A DNA stretch of 64,000 nt from Paguma larvata (GCA_030068075.1 CM057841.1:42945030-43009029), one strand, 5' to 3'. Positions 11,241 to 23,452 are shown, counted from the stretch's first letter. A program made the numbers and translations. The notes: generated by a model not told the origin, from the sequence alone.

Positions 11241-12450
11241 ACAATTCATTTCTATTCTTTTTCCAATGTAAGTTTGTATTAGGTTATTTAATGGACCACA
11301 ATAGATTCAATAGGTACAGAATCCATACCCCAAATGGCTGGTGCTTAGTTCCATCCCTGCAGTCTGTTTTAACTAAGACGTTTTCTCCTGTGCATATAAT
11401 CTTCATTATCATAGAAGTTATTTTTAATTTATAATTAACATAGTTTCCTTCTCATTATGGACGCCTTGATCGACTTAGCCCCTCCAGACACATCTCGTCT
11501 GGCGCTGTGCTGGCTATGTCCTGCAGTTCTCTGAATGTGCAGTAGGTGTCTATCTTAGTCTTTCCTTCATCCTTCCTCCTCCTCTCGTCCCTGACACTGT
11601 GATATAGTGCATAATTCCAAAATGGCAGCTTTTTGAAAATTCACCTTGATTATCAGACATTAAAAGTGACTCATCCCGCAGTGACTGTCTGGCAGAAGGG
11701 ATGGGATCAGACAGCAAGACAATGAGGGGACTGGGCGCATTAGCGCACTAGATTACAGAGCCCATCAAAAATACCTTTGTTCTGTCAAAGATCCAATCAT
11801 TTACTAGTTGTGTTCTGCAGAGGAGAAAGAATGAGAAGAAAAAATCCACCAAACAAACAAACAAAAAAATCCATCCAAGAATTTAAAACCTCCTTAGATA
11901 TCTCTCTCTTAAGAAGGGAGGGAAGTGTCCGATGACCCATCTCAAGAGGAGGCAAGATGGGGATTGTGCTTTGGAAATGGGAATATATAGAACCCTTTCT
12001 TTCAGGGGCTATCACATTTTCTATCCTACATTCTGTTCTTTGGGTCTTGGTAAGAGGGAAACAGGCAAGTGAACAGGGTCTGGTTCTGCCCTCAGCTGTC
12101 CTCAGGCTAATTTACAGCAGAATAGTTAGTAGATGAAATATCTCACAATTAGAACGTTCATTTTCATTAAAAGAAAGCTTCAATTTCTATCATATCACAA
12201 TATAATGCTAACCAAGAAATGTGTGAGGATAAAAGAAAAATATGTATAAGGGCTATTATTGATAAATATAAGCATTTAAACTAGCCCATATGAAAAGGCA
12301 CTAGGAATCTCTGAAAAGATAGAGTGTATGAATTCTTGCATTGAGCATGTGTGTGTTTGTGTGCAAAGGGGAGGAGGGAACTAGTGAAGGGGAGGGAGAG
12401 ATGAGGGCGTTCATGTTGAGCCCTGTGTGGGTGTACAACTGGGTGAGACG
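11241..12450. other. Unique DNA, no gene seen
   Basis: Repeat-free apart from short (CAAA)n and GT/GA-rich stretches. No exon or RNA gene recognised. Confidence 0.4.
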
Positions 12451-13240
12451 TGTGCTGAGTGGTCAGCATGCCTGCAAGCCTGGCTAGCTTGTCTGATTCT
12501 CCAAGGAGACAAATAACCAAATGGGAGGTTGGTGCCTGGCTTTCTTCTTCTTCTTTTCTTTCTTTTTATCATTTTTGTCATTTGCCTATGAACTCAGAGG
12601 AGCAATTTATCAGTCACGGGAAAATGCCCCAAAGGGGCCCAGATCAAAGGCAGGCTTTGCATTGTGTACTTAGGTGGATCTCCCTGCCAAATACATTAAT
12701 GCGATTAAAACACAAATTCCATAAACAATTATTTTCCATCTGTTTAGCAAAAGTAATAGTGATGCGATGTGCCGTCAAGAGAATCCTTCTTTTACAGAGA
12801 TGTACCGAGTGAATTCAGATGCTCTTGTGCACGTGAATGCTGGAGCACTTAGGGAGGATTTGGAGGGTCTTACTCCCCAGCAGGACAGGAGAGTGGCCAC
12901 TGTTACCATGCAGGGATCTCTTGATAAGACGGTATTTTAACTGGCTGTCATTTATTAAAATAGGTCCATTAAAATAACTCAAAGCATTTCACCGATTGTG
13001 CATTATACTTGGAGGTTTGTCGTTTTCTCCTCTGCCTGCATCTTTATTTCTTCTCTCAGGTACAGAAAACATATCCCTTTTTTTGCCTTCTTAATTACCC
13101 CTAATTGACTTCATCCTTTTTGACGGCAGAAGGCAGATTCAGCAGTACTGCCTGTCTGGGTCAGTTGGACTCAATAACAGTACACATTCAGAGACCTGTT
13201 CATGTTTGTTTGAATTCACAACACATACTTTGAGTAGGAG
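12450..13240. promoter_or_regulatory. Candidate conserved non-coding element with homeodomain-type sites
   Basis: Repeat-free block containing CATTAATGCGATTAAA at about 12694 and TTAATTACCCCTAATTGAC at 13091, both rich in TAAT/ATTA cores. A CACGTG E-box lies near 12829. The sequence has stops in all frames over its length, so it is not an exon. Enhancer function is inference. Confidence 0.35.
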
Positions 13241-14430
13241 AAAGAGGAATCTAAAAGCTTTAAAAATCTCTGCCTAAACCTGACCAAGAGATTAAAGGGG
13301 AGGGCAAAAGGGGAGGGCCCAGACCAATTTCCACACACCAGCACTCGTAACACAGGGACAGATTCATGAAAGAGAGACCTGCAAGAGAGTTTTCATCAGT
13401 GGAATTTTAATGAGCCCTAAAGGTTAGCCTTCGACTTCGTTAACAAACAGCTCTAGAGATAATTTCCAATTTTCCGTGTTTATAGAATAGCGGTTCCTTG
13501 GTCATAATCAAATTCTGAGACTGTGGAGAGCATACTCTGCATACCCAGCTGATGCCGAAACACAAACCACCAGAAATCATTAAATGTGCGCTCAAAATCA
13601 AATGTGGAAGAAATAAAAAGAGGAAAAAAATTTTGCAAATTAAACTGATCGCATTAACCTTCTCTGATGAAATGAGTTCAGTCAAATGAAAAATACTTAT
13701 TTTTAAAAATCCTGCACAGATATTTTGGCTGTTAAAAGGGTAATGATTATTTTAATACTTAAATGGACAGAGACAAGAAAAAAAAGACAATAAACAAAAG
13801 AAGATCTCATTCCTAGGAGTGAGAGACCAGAGTCCCTGGTACATTGTAAATGGGTTTCAAAAGTGTAGGAGAAGATACAGAAGTAGAATTTCGCAAGATG
13901 GATGCTAGAGAGGTCGGTTTGCTGGGGATGTGCCCATCTTCACCCCCTTCCTCTGTCTCCCCCTTCTCCCTTCCATCTCTACTGAGCCTTTGCAGAACTG
14001 ACATAATTGTACCAGAAAGGGAATAAGTATGACTAGGATTCCAGCCATAGAGAACAAGAGCAAAACGTAGTTAAGACAAAGGGCCACATCCAAAGACTTG
14101 GGTTTTTAAAACACTGACTGCAGCGTTGAATGGAAAGTAGACCACTTGTCCTGCAAGGATGATCGATCTTCTAACGATGGGGACCAACGGCAGGTGCTTG
14201 AGCTATAAATGCTGAGAGAAATATTCTAACATGATGCTAACTTTTATTTCCTCCAATGCAACAGATCCCTTTTCGCTTCCCAGGCTTGCCACTTGATCTG
14301 CAGAGGGATGGAAGGGGTTAAAAAAAAAACAAAAACAAAATAAAAAGTGGCCTGAGGCTATGCAACTCCAAAAGTGGGAAAGATTAGGAGTGAGGCGCCC
14401 AGCTGGTGATGCTTTGTTCAGTTTTTGGTA
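13241..14430. other. Unique DNA, no gene seen
   Basis: Continues the repeat-poor block. Minus-strand open frames at 13440-13685 and 13813-14093 lack splice signals and domains. Confidence 0.4.
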
Positions 14431-14659
14431 TGTGGAGGGGCACAAAAGGCACAGGATTAGAGGCTGGAAGACCTCGGTTCTAATTCTGGTTTTGCGTCTT
14501 ATTCCTTACTCCCCCTGGAACCTTGGAGGAGGGCGTGGGTGGTCAAACCCTCTGAGTTACAGTTTTCTCCTAGGATAAAAGGGATTGGCAAATGCAGGCA
14601 ATATTAGAATTGGGAGGGACTTGTGGGATCATTTAGTTAATTTTTCTCATTTGACAGAT

Positions 14660-14895
14660 AGAAACTGAACAGTGGTAATAATAATAATAACAACTACTAC
14701 TACTACTACTGCTAATATCTTCAAGCATTTAATATGTGCCAGGCACTGTTCTAAGTGCCTTATAAATATTGTTCTACTTTCATGACAGCCTCATTTGGTA
14801 GGTAGTATTTTTACTTTCATTTTACAGATAGGAAAACTGAAGTCGGTAAGATTCAATATCTGAGGTATATAGCTGATAAAAATGGTGGAGCTGAG
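14660..14895 (-). repeat. MIR SINE, antisense, split by a younger SINE
   Basis: Contains TATGTGCCAGGCACTGTTCTAAGTGCC and TTTTACAGATAGGAAAACTGAAG, both antisense MIR phrases. The element resumes after the SINE at about 15080 with TTTCAAACACAGATAGCCTGGCTCAGAGG. An internal (ACT)n run sits at 14692-14710. Confidence 0.8.
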
Positions 14896-15079
14896 GGGTA
14901 CCTGGATGGCTCAGTCGGTTAAGCGTCCAACTTCAGATCAGGTCATGATCTCACAGTTTGTGAGTTCGAGTCCTGTGTCGGGCTCTGTGCTGACAGCTCA
15001 GAGCCTGGAGCCTCCTTCGGATTCTGTGTCTCCCCCTCTCTCTGCTCCTCTCATGCTCATGCTCTGTCTCTCAATAATA
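14896..15079 (+). repeat. CAN-type tRNA SINE inserted in a MIR
   Basis: Begins GGGTACCTGGATGGCTCAGTCGG and has an intact-looking A-box/B-box-derived region (CAGTCGGTTAAGCG, GTTCGAGTCC). Target duplication AAAAATGGTGGAGCTGAG is exact at 14878-14895 and 15080-15097. The open frame across it is spurious. Confidence 0.96.
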
Positions 15080-15125
15080 AAAAATGGTGGAGCTGAGTTT
15101 CAAACACAGATAGCCTGGCTCAGAG
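15080..15125 (-). repeat. MIR SINE remainder
   Basis: Continuation of the split MIR after the SINE target duplication. Confidence 0.7.
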
Positions 15126-15129
15126 GCAT

Positions 15130-15793
15130 ACCCTAGCAAGCTATGAATTCTCCATTTATTCTCATTTGCACTGGGGGTGCACTACCTGGATTAGGGCTGC
15201 ACATGGTCTCTTGAAAGCATAGACTCTACAGAGAGTTGTTCCCAGTATTAAGGCAATGCCAACAATGGCCATTTTGTTCCCTCCAAGTTTCCTGAGATCC
15301 CTCCAGCCAGGTTTTGTGCGGGTACCTTGTAGTCCTCCGAAGATGCCCTGCCCTATATACTGCCCTTCCCAAAGTCAAACCGCCACCTCAAATGTTTGTC
15401 TGCTGACCTTTTCTCCGATCATTTCCTTGAAATCCCCTTGAGCGGCTATTACACTTGTATTTGAACACTCAACATGATACTTTTTATTTCTTTGCTCTAG
15501 CACTAGCACTTGCACATCTTCTGTTAGCCATATAAATCAACACTGCTTCTCAGAGCAGAAATATATTGCAGAAAAGAGAGATCAAGGCAGAATAAAAACC
15601 ACCAGTGGGAAAGACACTCAACTGAGGATAGCATGATAGAGCACTCATTGGATAAGACTGGTTACAGAGTGTTACACTACTGTTCATTGGTTGAAAGAAG
15701 AGACTACAGTTTGTCATATTAGTTTCCATTGGCCAATAGCAGAGAGTGCCTGGGAAAAAGATATTAACAGTATTTGGTAATGGAATGCTGCTA
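15130..15793. other. Unique DNA, no gene seen
   Basis: No repeat recognised with confidence. A weak L2-like flavour (GTTTGTCTGCTGACC, CTTGAAATCCCC) is present at 15390-15440. Confidence 0.35.
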
Positions 15794-15809
15794 AAAGGAG
15801 AATAGCATT

Positions 15810-16004
15810 GGGGCGCCTGGGTGGCTCAGTCAGTTAAGCTTCTGATTTTGGCTCAGGTCATGATTTCATAGTTTGTGGGTTCCAGCCCCACACTGGGCTG
15901 TCTGCTGTCAGCACAGAGCCTGCTTTGGATCCTCTGTCTTCCCCTCTCTGCCCCTCCCCTGCACTCTCTCTCTCTCTCTCTCAGAAATAAACGTTAAAAA
16001 ATTT
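15810..16004 (+). repeat. CAN-type tRNA SINE
   Basis: Near-consensus head GGGGCGCCTGGGTGGCTCAGTC, (CT)n stretch and AAATAAACGTTAAAAAATTTAAA tail. Target duplication GAATAGCATT at 15800-15809 and 16014-16023. Confidence 0.95.
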
Positions 16005-16149
16005 AAAGGAAAAGAATAGCATTAATATAAAATTACTGCTGCATGAAGAAGTGTTAAATAGGCTATATGTGCTCTATGCCCAAAGTAGCTTCTTGACTTG
16101 TTCGAACACCTGAACAAGGCTGTCTAGTAGGAGAACTGTTCTTGTTTTT

Positions 16150-16950
16150 CTTTTTTTCACACTCACAACGCTTCTCAAACACTTCTAACACCAGATGTGC
16201 GGGTTTTTCACACCAAACAATTCTCCAACATTAGATGAGTGTCCTATAATTCAATTCAATTCTGACACTAGCCAGAAATAGCACAGGCCCCACTGGTTAA
16301 GGGCTCATTCCCATAAGACCGTTCCCCATTTCTGACACCAATTGCAAGAAGCAGGTCCCTAGGTTACTCATAATATCTATCCAACATGGCTACAAGTGGC
16401 TACCTCATCCTTTCCTCAGGTCCAATCATTTGTTAGACTAGCTCACAGAACTCAGAGAAACGCTTACTTACATTCACTGTTTTATTATGTAATAAAGGCT
16501 ATGATACAGAATACAAATGAACAGCCACATGAAGCGTTACAGAAGGTGAAGCCTGGAAATGTCCTAAGAGCATGGAGTTGGTATGGGCCATTGTTCCAGC
16601 ATATAGATGTGGTCACCAACCTGGAAGCTCTATGAACCCCATGGCTTTGGGATTTTTACAGTGGTTTCATCACATATGCATGAGCAATCAGTCATTAACT
16701 CAGTCTTCTGGAGAATGGGAGGTGGGCTGACAGTTCCAAGCTCCTAATCATGGCTTGGACTCTCTGGTGACCAGCACCCAACCTGAATCTATCCATGAAC
16801 CCACCAAGAGTCACTTCATTAGAACAAAAGACACTCATATCACTCAGGAAATTTCAGGGGATTTAGGAACTCTGTGCCAGGAACCAGGAGCAGAGACCAA
16901 TATATATTTTTTTCTATTATTTCACAAAGCCACATAAGATTCCTTCTGAT
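16150..16950 (+). mobile_element. Ancient LTR (solo ERV LTR), family not assigned
   Basis: Contains a chain of phrases found in a well-known mammalian LTR group: CAGAACTCAGAGAAACGCTTACTTACATT, CACCAACCTGGAAGCTCTATGAACCCC, CATTAGAACAAAAGACACTCATATCAC and GGATTTAGGAACTCTGTGCCAGGAACC. I recognise it as an ERV-derived LTR but cannot name the subfamily. The open frames at 16396-16635 and 16755-16937 are part of it. Confidence 0.6.
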
Positions 16951-16989
16951 GAGGTCTCACCTGTCATATTAGCCATCTACTTCACACCT

Positions 16990-17330
16990 TGATGTCCTCA
17001 CACCTGCTGTCCCTTCTGCTTGAGGCAACAGCTCCCCCAATCCCCTTTTATCATCCCCTTTTCTTAGTTGTAAATGTCTGTTCATCTTTTAAGATCTGGC
17101 CCCAAAGTCACTTTCTCTGTGCAGTTTCCTGACTTCCTGGCATTTTCTATAGTACACATGGTCAGAGCACTCATTGTGTAGGATTATAATTAATTGGTTA
17201 TTATTATTTCTCCTACTGAGCCAAACAGTTCCTTGAAAACAGAGACTATATGTCATTTATCTGTATATCTTCAATATCCAGCATAGGGTCTGTATCATCT
17301 TATTCACTCAATAAATATAGAAGGAAGGAG
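16990..17330 (+). repeat. L2 LINE 3' end
   Basis: Shows CACACCTGCTGTCCCTTCTGC, CTTTTAAGATCTGGCCCCAAAGTCAC, AACAGTTCCTTGAAAACAGAGACTATATGTC and TTATTCACTCAATAAATATAG, the L2 3' UTR in order. A GGAAG-rich run follows at 17322-17352. Confidence 0.72.
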
Positions 17331-17354
17331 GTAAGGAAGAGAGAGAGAGGGAAG

Positions 17355-20248
17355 ATGTATCCTTCTGAAACTATAAAACATTATGAAAATACAAAGAATT
17401 ACTAACAGAATGTACTCATTCTGTAAAGGAATGACCTTTCTGTCTTCATAGGCACAATGCTTAGGCGCATAATGGAGGCCAATGACAATGTTAGCAGGAA
17501 GCAGACCTCTTATTCCTCATTTACCTGCCTGATGAAGAAGTAGGTACACAATTTCCCCAAGACAGGATGAGTGCTCTTAACTAATGTCATTCACTAGCAG
17601 TAATTTGGTTAGCTGAATAAGCATAAAATCTAAAGAACACAGAGACTTAAGAAACTGTTTAATTCATGGTACTAGGATACTTTATCAGGTGGCATGTAGT
17701 TAAGTGCACTTAAACACAATCACATAGCATTTTGTTTGGTCATCCTCCTCTGGGGTGCTAGAAAAACCAGTAGAGAAAAAAAGAAGCTTCCTCAGGGATT
17801 TTTACTTACAGTACAATTTTTACAAAAAGCTGAGTGTACAACTTGCAAAATAATAAGCTTCGGTGATAACACAAGCTTCAGCTACAATTATCACAAAGAG
17901 CAAGTCTGCTGCCCAAGCTCCTAACTTATCCTTGTGACTACAGAACAGTCCAAAATGTCACTTTCAAATTGAAGTGACTGCAGCCAATTAGATAATTTCC
18001 ACCAAATTGGGTCTACTAATAGTTGGGCATTATCTTGAAGGAGAAATAGCAATCTGTGACAGGGTGCAATGTGGCTTGTGAAATATTAGTTTTGGACAAT
18101 CACAAATCAAGATCCAAGGGTATGTTAAATTATTCAGCATTCTTGACCTCATTATTAAGTGACTTCATATGGGTTTTTGTTCATATTCATATACTCTTAG
18201 GCTCCAAGGAGCTTGGTTTTTATTTCTTTCCCTTAGCCATCTTCCCATTTCATCTTCGCTTTGGCTTCTCCACTCTATATGTATCAGAGGCTTAATATAT
18301 ATATTTCTTTCTAGTTTTTATTCTGTTTAATTTTATAATTTAAAGGGCAATGTTTGAGACAAACACAATGGAAACAGTTGTTAATACAAGGATAATCAAA
18401 AATAGGAATATTAGTTAGGAATTTGGTCCTCATGCTTTTGTTTGCTAGCACACAACCTCAGGTAATACAAAAATCTTCTAAATTAACATCTGCTTTGGTC
18501 CACCATGTATGAAGCAGAAAGTTGTGATTTGTGACATAAGGGTCAGAGCTTTATAAATGAATAAGAACTTCAATGCCAAGTCTGCTTCTGGAAGTGTTCT
18601 AAAATGATAGCAACATGACTGTTTTCCAAAACAATGGGGAAAAGCCACAAAAACCCTCCAGGAAGTTCAGGTATCCAAGAAGTTTGTTGATTCCAATTTG
18701 TTCGAAAGATGTTTGGAACAATAGTTTGTTGATGCTGACAGGATTTCTCCAACCGAATTGGTGTTCTTACAGGTTGTAAAGAACCAGCTGCATAGCTATC
18801 CTAAGAATATTCCTAGCAGATTTACAATTTAAATTTACAATTTAAAATACATTATGGGCGTAAAGCAGTAAAATGGACCTGGAATGTGAACATTGCCAGA
18901 AAATGTGACAGAATTAGGGAACATCTGCCAAAAGAAAGTTTTTACGGTGAAAATCTTCATGAGATTCACAAAAGAAATTAGGTAACATTAGTCTGCTCAT
19001 GGTACAGTTTCTTCCTTGAGATATGTGTGTTTGTAATATTGCCCATACTTCAAATCATAACCAATACTCTGAAAGTAGAGACAAAGAATTCCATTTCATC
19101 ATACCCCAACCAAATGGGACCAGAACAGGTGTAATCACTTTAAAGTGTTCTTCTCTATAAATCAACTTCGGATACATTCCAGCCTGGAGCTGTCAGCCCT
19201 TGCACACCCCCTGAAGTTGAGAATTTTTAGCAAACTAAACACAGGCATTAAAATAATGTTTGAATTAGTTTTAATCAGAGTGGCCTCTATTCTCATGCTT
19301 CTCAGGACCCTACTGTATCTCTTCCATGTGTGAGATGCATAGGAGGGCTGCACATGGGCAAGACTCACCAAAGTGCAGAACAGGAAAGAGAATTTAGGTC
19401 AATTACCTTTTGAAGTGCGATCCCTTTAAACAGCTACTCAAGGTAGTATCTTGCTAACTGTGCTGTATATAATAAAGGTGACCTGTTCTGTTTCTTTAAA
19501 TACTGCTTTTTGGTTATAAGCGGTCAAAGTATTAAATTTGTGTAAGGAAAAAAAAAGATCAAGAGAAGTGTCATCTATGTTCTTTCTGGAATCTATTGGA
19601 AGGATTAGGTATGTGTTTTACCTCTCTGAAAGCCTGGGTATGAAAGTAGGTGCATCCATTTGAGTCTGTCACAGCTGGATCTTTGTTTTCTTTATCTATA
19701 AGTTAAGGAGACAAGTAGTTTAGATGTCTTTTCAGGACCTTTGATAATTTTTTTAAAAATGAAAAGAAAATGGAGTAGATAACTATATGGGGAGGTGGGA
19801 GATGGAGGTAGGGAGTATTTGCTATGGATCAGTTCTCCAAAGCTTAAAAAAAAATTGTGTGTATGGATATGCATTTTCATTACTTCTTGGAGGGAAAAAA
19901 ATCACTGAATAAATGGTTTTGTGGTTTAAAAAAATTTTTTTTTTGGTATGGAAAAATCTTTTCAATTGGTAAAACACTTCTACTGCTCTAAGTATCACAG
20001 CAGGCTTTAAGAGAAAGCAAATAGATTTAAAGCAACATAATGAATATAGGAAATACCTTTGATATTCAAAGAAAATGATGTAAAACTTCTAAATATTACT
20101 GATAAAATTAACTGCTCTTATGGTTATAAAAATAATACACATTGTGGTAGAGAATTTGAAAAATATGTAGACATATATAAAAAATACAAATCACCTGGAT
20201 CTTACAATTTAGAAGCAACAACTTACCAAATTTCCTTCTAGTATATAA
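17355..20248. other. About 2.9 kb of unique DNA, no gene seen
   Basis: No repeat or exon recognised. A small direct repeat of TTTACAATTTAAA occurs at 18820-18845. Open frames are short and lack splice context. Confidence 0.4.
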
Positions 20249-20250
20249 TG

Positions 20251-20251
<1 letters not shown>

Positions 20252-20296
<45 letters not shown>
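20252..20296. repeat. (AC)22 microsatellite
   Basis: Uninterrupted CA tract of about 45 bp, ending in CTCTCATGCACAC. Confidence 0.97.
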
Positions 20297-20299
<3 letters not shown>

Positions 20300-20909
20300 C
20301 ATGCACACATGTTGAAAAAAGTCTAGAAGCAGTTAGGTAGCTTGTGAGTTAAAATTTGTTTTTTGTTTAACTGTCTTCAAAGTTTTGAATCTAGTTATTT
20401 TTCCTTATCATATACTGAGTCAGCCAAAAAATATTTTTAATAAAGCGAAAAAGAGTGAGAGTTCATTTCAATGCTACGAAGAACTATACCAATGAAATGA
20501 TAAGAACCTGGTTTCTGCCATTGCCTTTTTCCAACAGGCTTATGGGTTATTAGAAAGTTTAAGATGGCTTTCAGAGATGAATTAGTTCCACACCGAATTT
20601 CAACAAATATCCAATGGTAAGAGCATAGCACAAAATCCATTAAGCCTTGTGACTGTTCATTATGGAATTCTGAATTTTAACCATCTAGAAATGTAATCCA
20701 AGCTTAGATTTATTTTTTGTCCCTCAATACTGTAAATTCCAAACAGAGCATGGACCTCTTCTTTGGGCCTAGGAGGCTACAAGTGGGCAGAGGAGGAAAG
20801 AGCTCCTTTCCTTCCTCCTGGGTCTTCTGTTTCCAGGCCTGCCCAGCACCATGGCTCACTCACCAAGCCTGTGGGTGGCTAACAAAGAGAGATATCACTC
20901 CCCTTCCTA

Positions 20910-20914
<5 letters not shown>
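20300..20914. other. Unique DNA, no gene seen
   Basis: A GC-richer segment at 20755-20900 gives an open frame of 85 codons that ends in the adjacent microsatellite. No domain or splice support. Confidence 0.35.
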
Positions 20915-20943
<29 letters not shown>

Positions 20944-20960
20944 ACACACACACACACATA
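20915..20960. repeat. (TCTG/TC)n(AC)n microsatellite
   Basis: CTCTGTCTCTGTCTC passing into CTCTCTCT and CACACACACA. Confidence 0.92.
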
Positions 20961-20964
20961 TTAC

Positions 20965-21415
20965 ACAGTCATAAAAAAGGGAAGAGATCATGCTACTTGC
21001 GACAACACTGATGGATGACCTAGAGAGTATTATGCTAAGTGAAATAAGTTAGACTATGAAAGGCAAATACTATATGATTTCACTCATAAGCGGAATCTGA
21101 AAAAACAAAACAAATGAATAAACAAACAAAAAGCATAATCAGACCTATAAATATAGAAAACAAATATGGGAATGGAGGGATGGGCAAAAGGAGTAGAGGG
21201 GAGTAGAAAATATAGGCTTTCAGTTATGGAATAAATAAGTCACAGGAATAAAAGACACAGCATAGAGAATACAGTCAGTGATACTCTAAGAGCAATGAAT
21301 CAGTACAGATGGTAGCTATACTTGTGGTGAAGATAGCATAATGTATGAACTTGTTGAATAGCTATGTTGTACACCTAAAACTAGTAAAACACTGTGTGTC
21401 AACTGGATTTAAAAA
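20965..21415 (+). repeat. Carnivore L1 3' end, truncated
   Basis: Carries the end of L1 ORF2 and 3' UTR: GATGACCTAGAGAGTATTATGCTAAGTGAAATAAG, TGATTTCACTCATAAG, AAAACAAAACAAATGAATAAAC and TTGTACACCTAAAACTAGTAAAACAC, with a short poly(A) end. Confidence 0.88.
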
Positions 21416-21419
21416 AAAT

Positions 21420-21830
21420 CTTAGTGGAGCATACACTCTAGCAAAGACAATAGATAATACAGATAACATTCTAAGGTGAAAATGCCACAGGAAAAGAAAA
21501 TAGCAGATTAAGAAAGATTGAGAGTGGGGCCTGGAGAGTGTGTGATGTGATGGTGTTAAATAGGATGACTGGGAGAAACCTCGTGGAGAAGGTGGCATTT
21601 GGGTCAAGATGTAAGAAGGTGAGGGGATAAGCCATTTACATACTGGGGGAAGGGTTTTAGGCTGAAAGAACAGCCATTGCAAAGGCCCTGACACAGGATC
21701 AGGCTTGTAGGGTTGGAGGAAAGTGAAGGAGTGGAGATGATAAGATCTAAGATGTAAGGAGTGGGGAGGGGGTGTGCAGGTAGAACCTTGAAACTTTTAA
21801 GGATTTTGGATTTCTACTTCGCTTTGAATC
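21420..21830 (-). repeat. L2 LINE, antisense
   Basis: Antisense L2 phrases in order: GAGAAGGTGGCATTTGGGTCAAGATGTAAGAAGGTGAGGG, GGGGGAAGGGTTTTAGGCTGAAAGAACAGCCATTGCAAAGGCCCTGA and TTTTAAGGATTTTGGATTT. Minus-strand frames here are spurious. Confidence 0.82.
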
Positions 21831-21831
21831 C

Positions 21832-22010
21832 TTGTACCACCATTTGTCAAAAATCACAGACTGAGTGACTCTGAACTTCCATTTACTGACTGTATAGTCA
21901 ATAAAATGGGAATCTTATTGACTATACAGTATTTTTGAAGATTAAAAATACTATACAGTATTTTTGAAGATATCCAGCACAGTGTCTGGCATGTGGTATT
22001 GTTTGCAACA
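21832..22010 (+). repeat. MIR remnant carrying a local duplication and a hairpin
   Basis: MIR-like phrases AAAATGGGAATCTTA and CCAGCACAGTGTCTGGCATGTGGTA flank a 16-bp perfect inverted repeat (21889-21904 / 21915-21930). A 21-bp direct repeat (21921-21941 and 21950-21970) follows. Confidence 0.6.
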
Positions 22011-22082
22011 AATTATTGGTTTCTTTATTCCTCTGGGTATCATTTTGTGCATTTTATACCTATTTTATAAATGTACACGCAG

Positions 22083-22292
22083 GGCCACCTGAGTGGCTCA
22101 GTTGGTTAAATGTTCAACTCTTGATTTTGGCTCAGGTCATGATCTCACAGTTTGTGAGACTGAGCCTCGTGCTGGGCTTTGTGCTGACAGAGTGGAGCCT
22201 GCTTGGGATACTCTTCTTCTCTCTCTCTCTCTCTGTTCCTTCCCTGATTGTGCTCTCTTTCTCTCGCACTCAAAATACATAAATAAACATTA
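22083..22292 (+). repeat. CAN-type tRNA SINE
   Basis: Head GGCCACCTGAGTGGCTCAGTTGG. Approximate target duplication ATAAATGTACACG (left) and ATAAACGTACATG (right). The 88- and 79-codon frames across it are spurious. Confidence 0.93.
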
Positions 22293-22339
22293 TAAAAATA
22301 AACGTACATGTAAACATAAAAAGATGATGTAACCCGTAT

Positions 22340-23390
22340 TTACCAAGAAGTATGAATCCAAGTAGATTTTAATTTTGTAAATATCTAATAATTACACCCC
22401 AAACAATAAACACTATTATCTAATACAAACTGTATCACCAATATAAACTAATAGGTGGGTTGAGGATTCAAGTTGAGCATGGAGCTAAATCTTAGTTGGA
22501 CGTATTAGCCATTGGTGAGGGCTGGTATATTAGTAGAAATGTACAGACAAATCTCATTATTTCCTATTTCAAGGTTAGAAAAAAAATGCTATCTGTCCTT
22601 CTGGGGGGCATCTGAACATTCAAACAATGCCAGATAAAATGGTCACTTGCAAACTTTTGAAAATACCATTGCCTGCAAGCTTGAAAGGGCCTCTCTTAGA
22701 TACCAATTTACTCTGCGTTAACTCTTTTTATATGATGGTGGCAGTTTTTCTCTTATGTGGTGGTATCATTAGAGTTTCATCTGAGTTCACAGAAATCATT
22801 TTCTGGCTAAGTTGCCACTCGAACCCAGTTGCTATAGAAGTTGCACATCAGTGGGGGAGGCAATTAGTTAGCTAGTTATTACGACTTTACTTAGTACATT
22901 TTTAGCAGAAAGAAAAATGACAAAAACCTAAAATAATTCTACAGAAATATACAAGTCACTTCTTTTACCCATAGATCATTAGCACAGTGGACAGGATTTC
23001 CAAGGTATACCAACACCTATAACATCCTCTCCTGTTGTATTATTATGCAGTTGTAATTCGTTAACAGAGCCAACAGGAACCATTTTAATAAAAGTTACAG
23101 GGTACTTAGTGTTAGACGTAAAACAATCGGAAGAACTAAAGATGGATTCCTCTTTGTAGGTCAACAGCCACTAATCACAAGTTTTTGCCAAGACAATTAG
23201 TTATATCACCTTTGGTGGTATAGATTTTGGGAGCTTTAAAAAATATTTCCCAAAGAACTTTTCCAGGGGAACACTAGTCTCTGTTGACTATCCTACAAAG
23301 TTTGCTCTTAAGCACTAATGTATTATTTGGTCTCTATCCTTCGGTCTCAATTCTGGAGTTTATGGATTACCAGATAAGGGCTTTTTCTAA
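22340..23390. other. Unique DNA, no gene seen
   Basis: No repeat, exon or RNA gene recognised. Confidence 0.4.
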
Positions 23391-23392
23391 AA

Positions 23393-23452
23393 GATTTGTC
23401 TTATGATTTTTGTACCATATATTAGGAGCCCAATAAATGCTGAATGAATGAG
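23393..23452 (+). repeat. L2 LINE extreme 3' end
   Basis: ATTAGGAGCCCAATAAATGCTGAATGAATGAG is the L2 terminal sequence. Confidence 0.6.

Noticed and set aside
14896..14970. Functional tRNA gene
   Set aside because: The tRNA-like start with A and B boxes is the SINE head; the anticodon arm and acceptor pairing are not maintained and a SINE body and tail follow.
20108..20308. Cysteine/valine-rich small protein on the minus strand
   Set aside because: The run is a translation of the (AC)n microsatellite.
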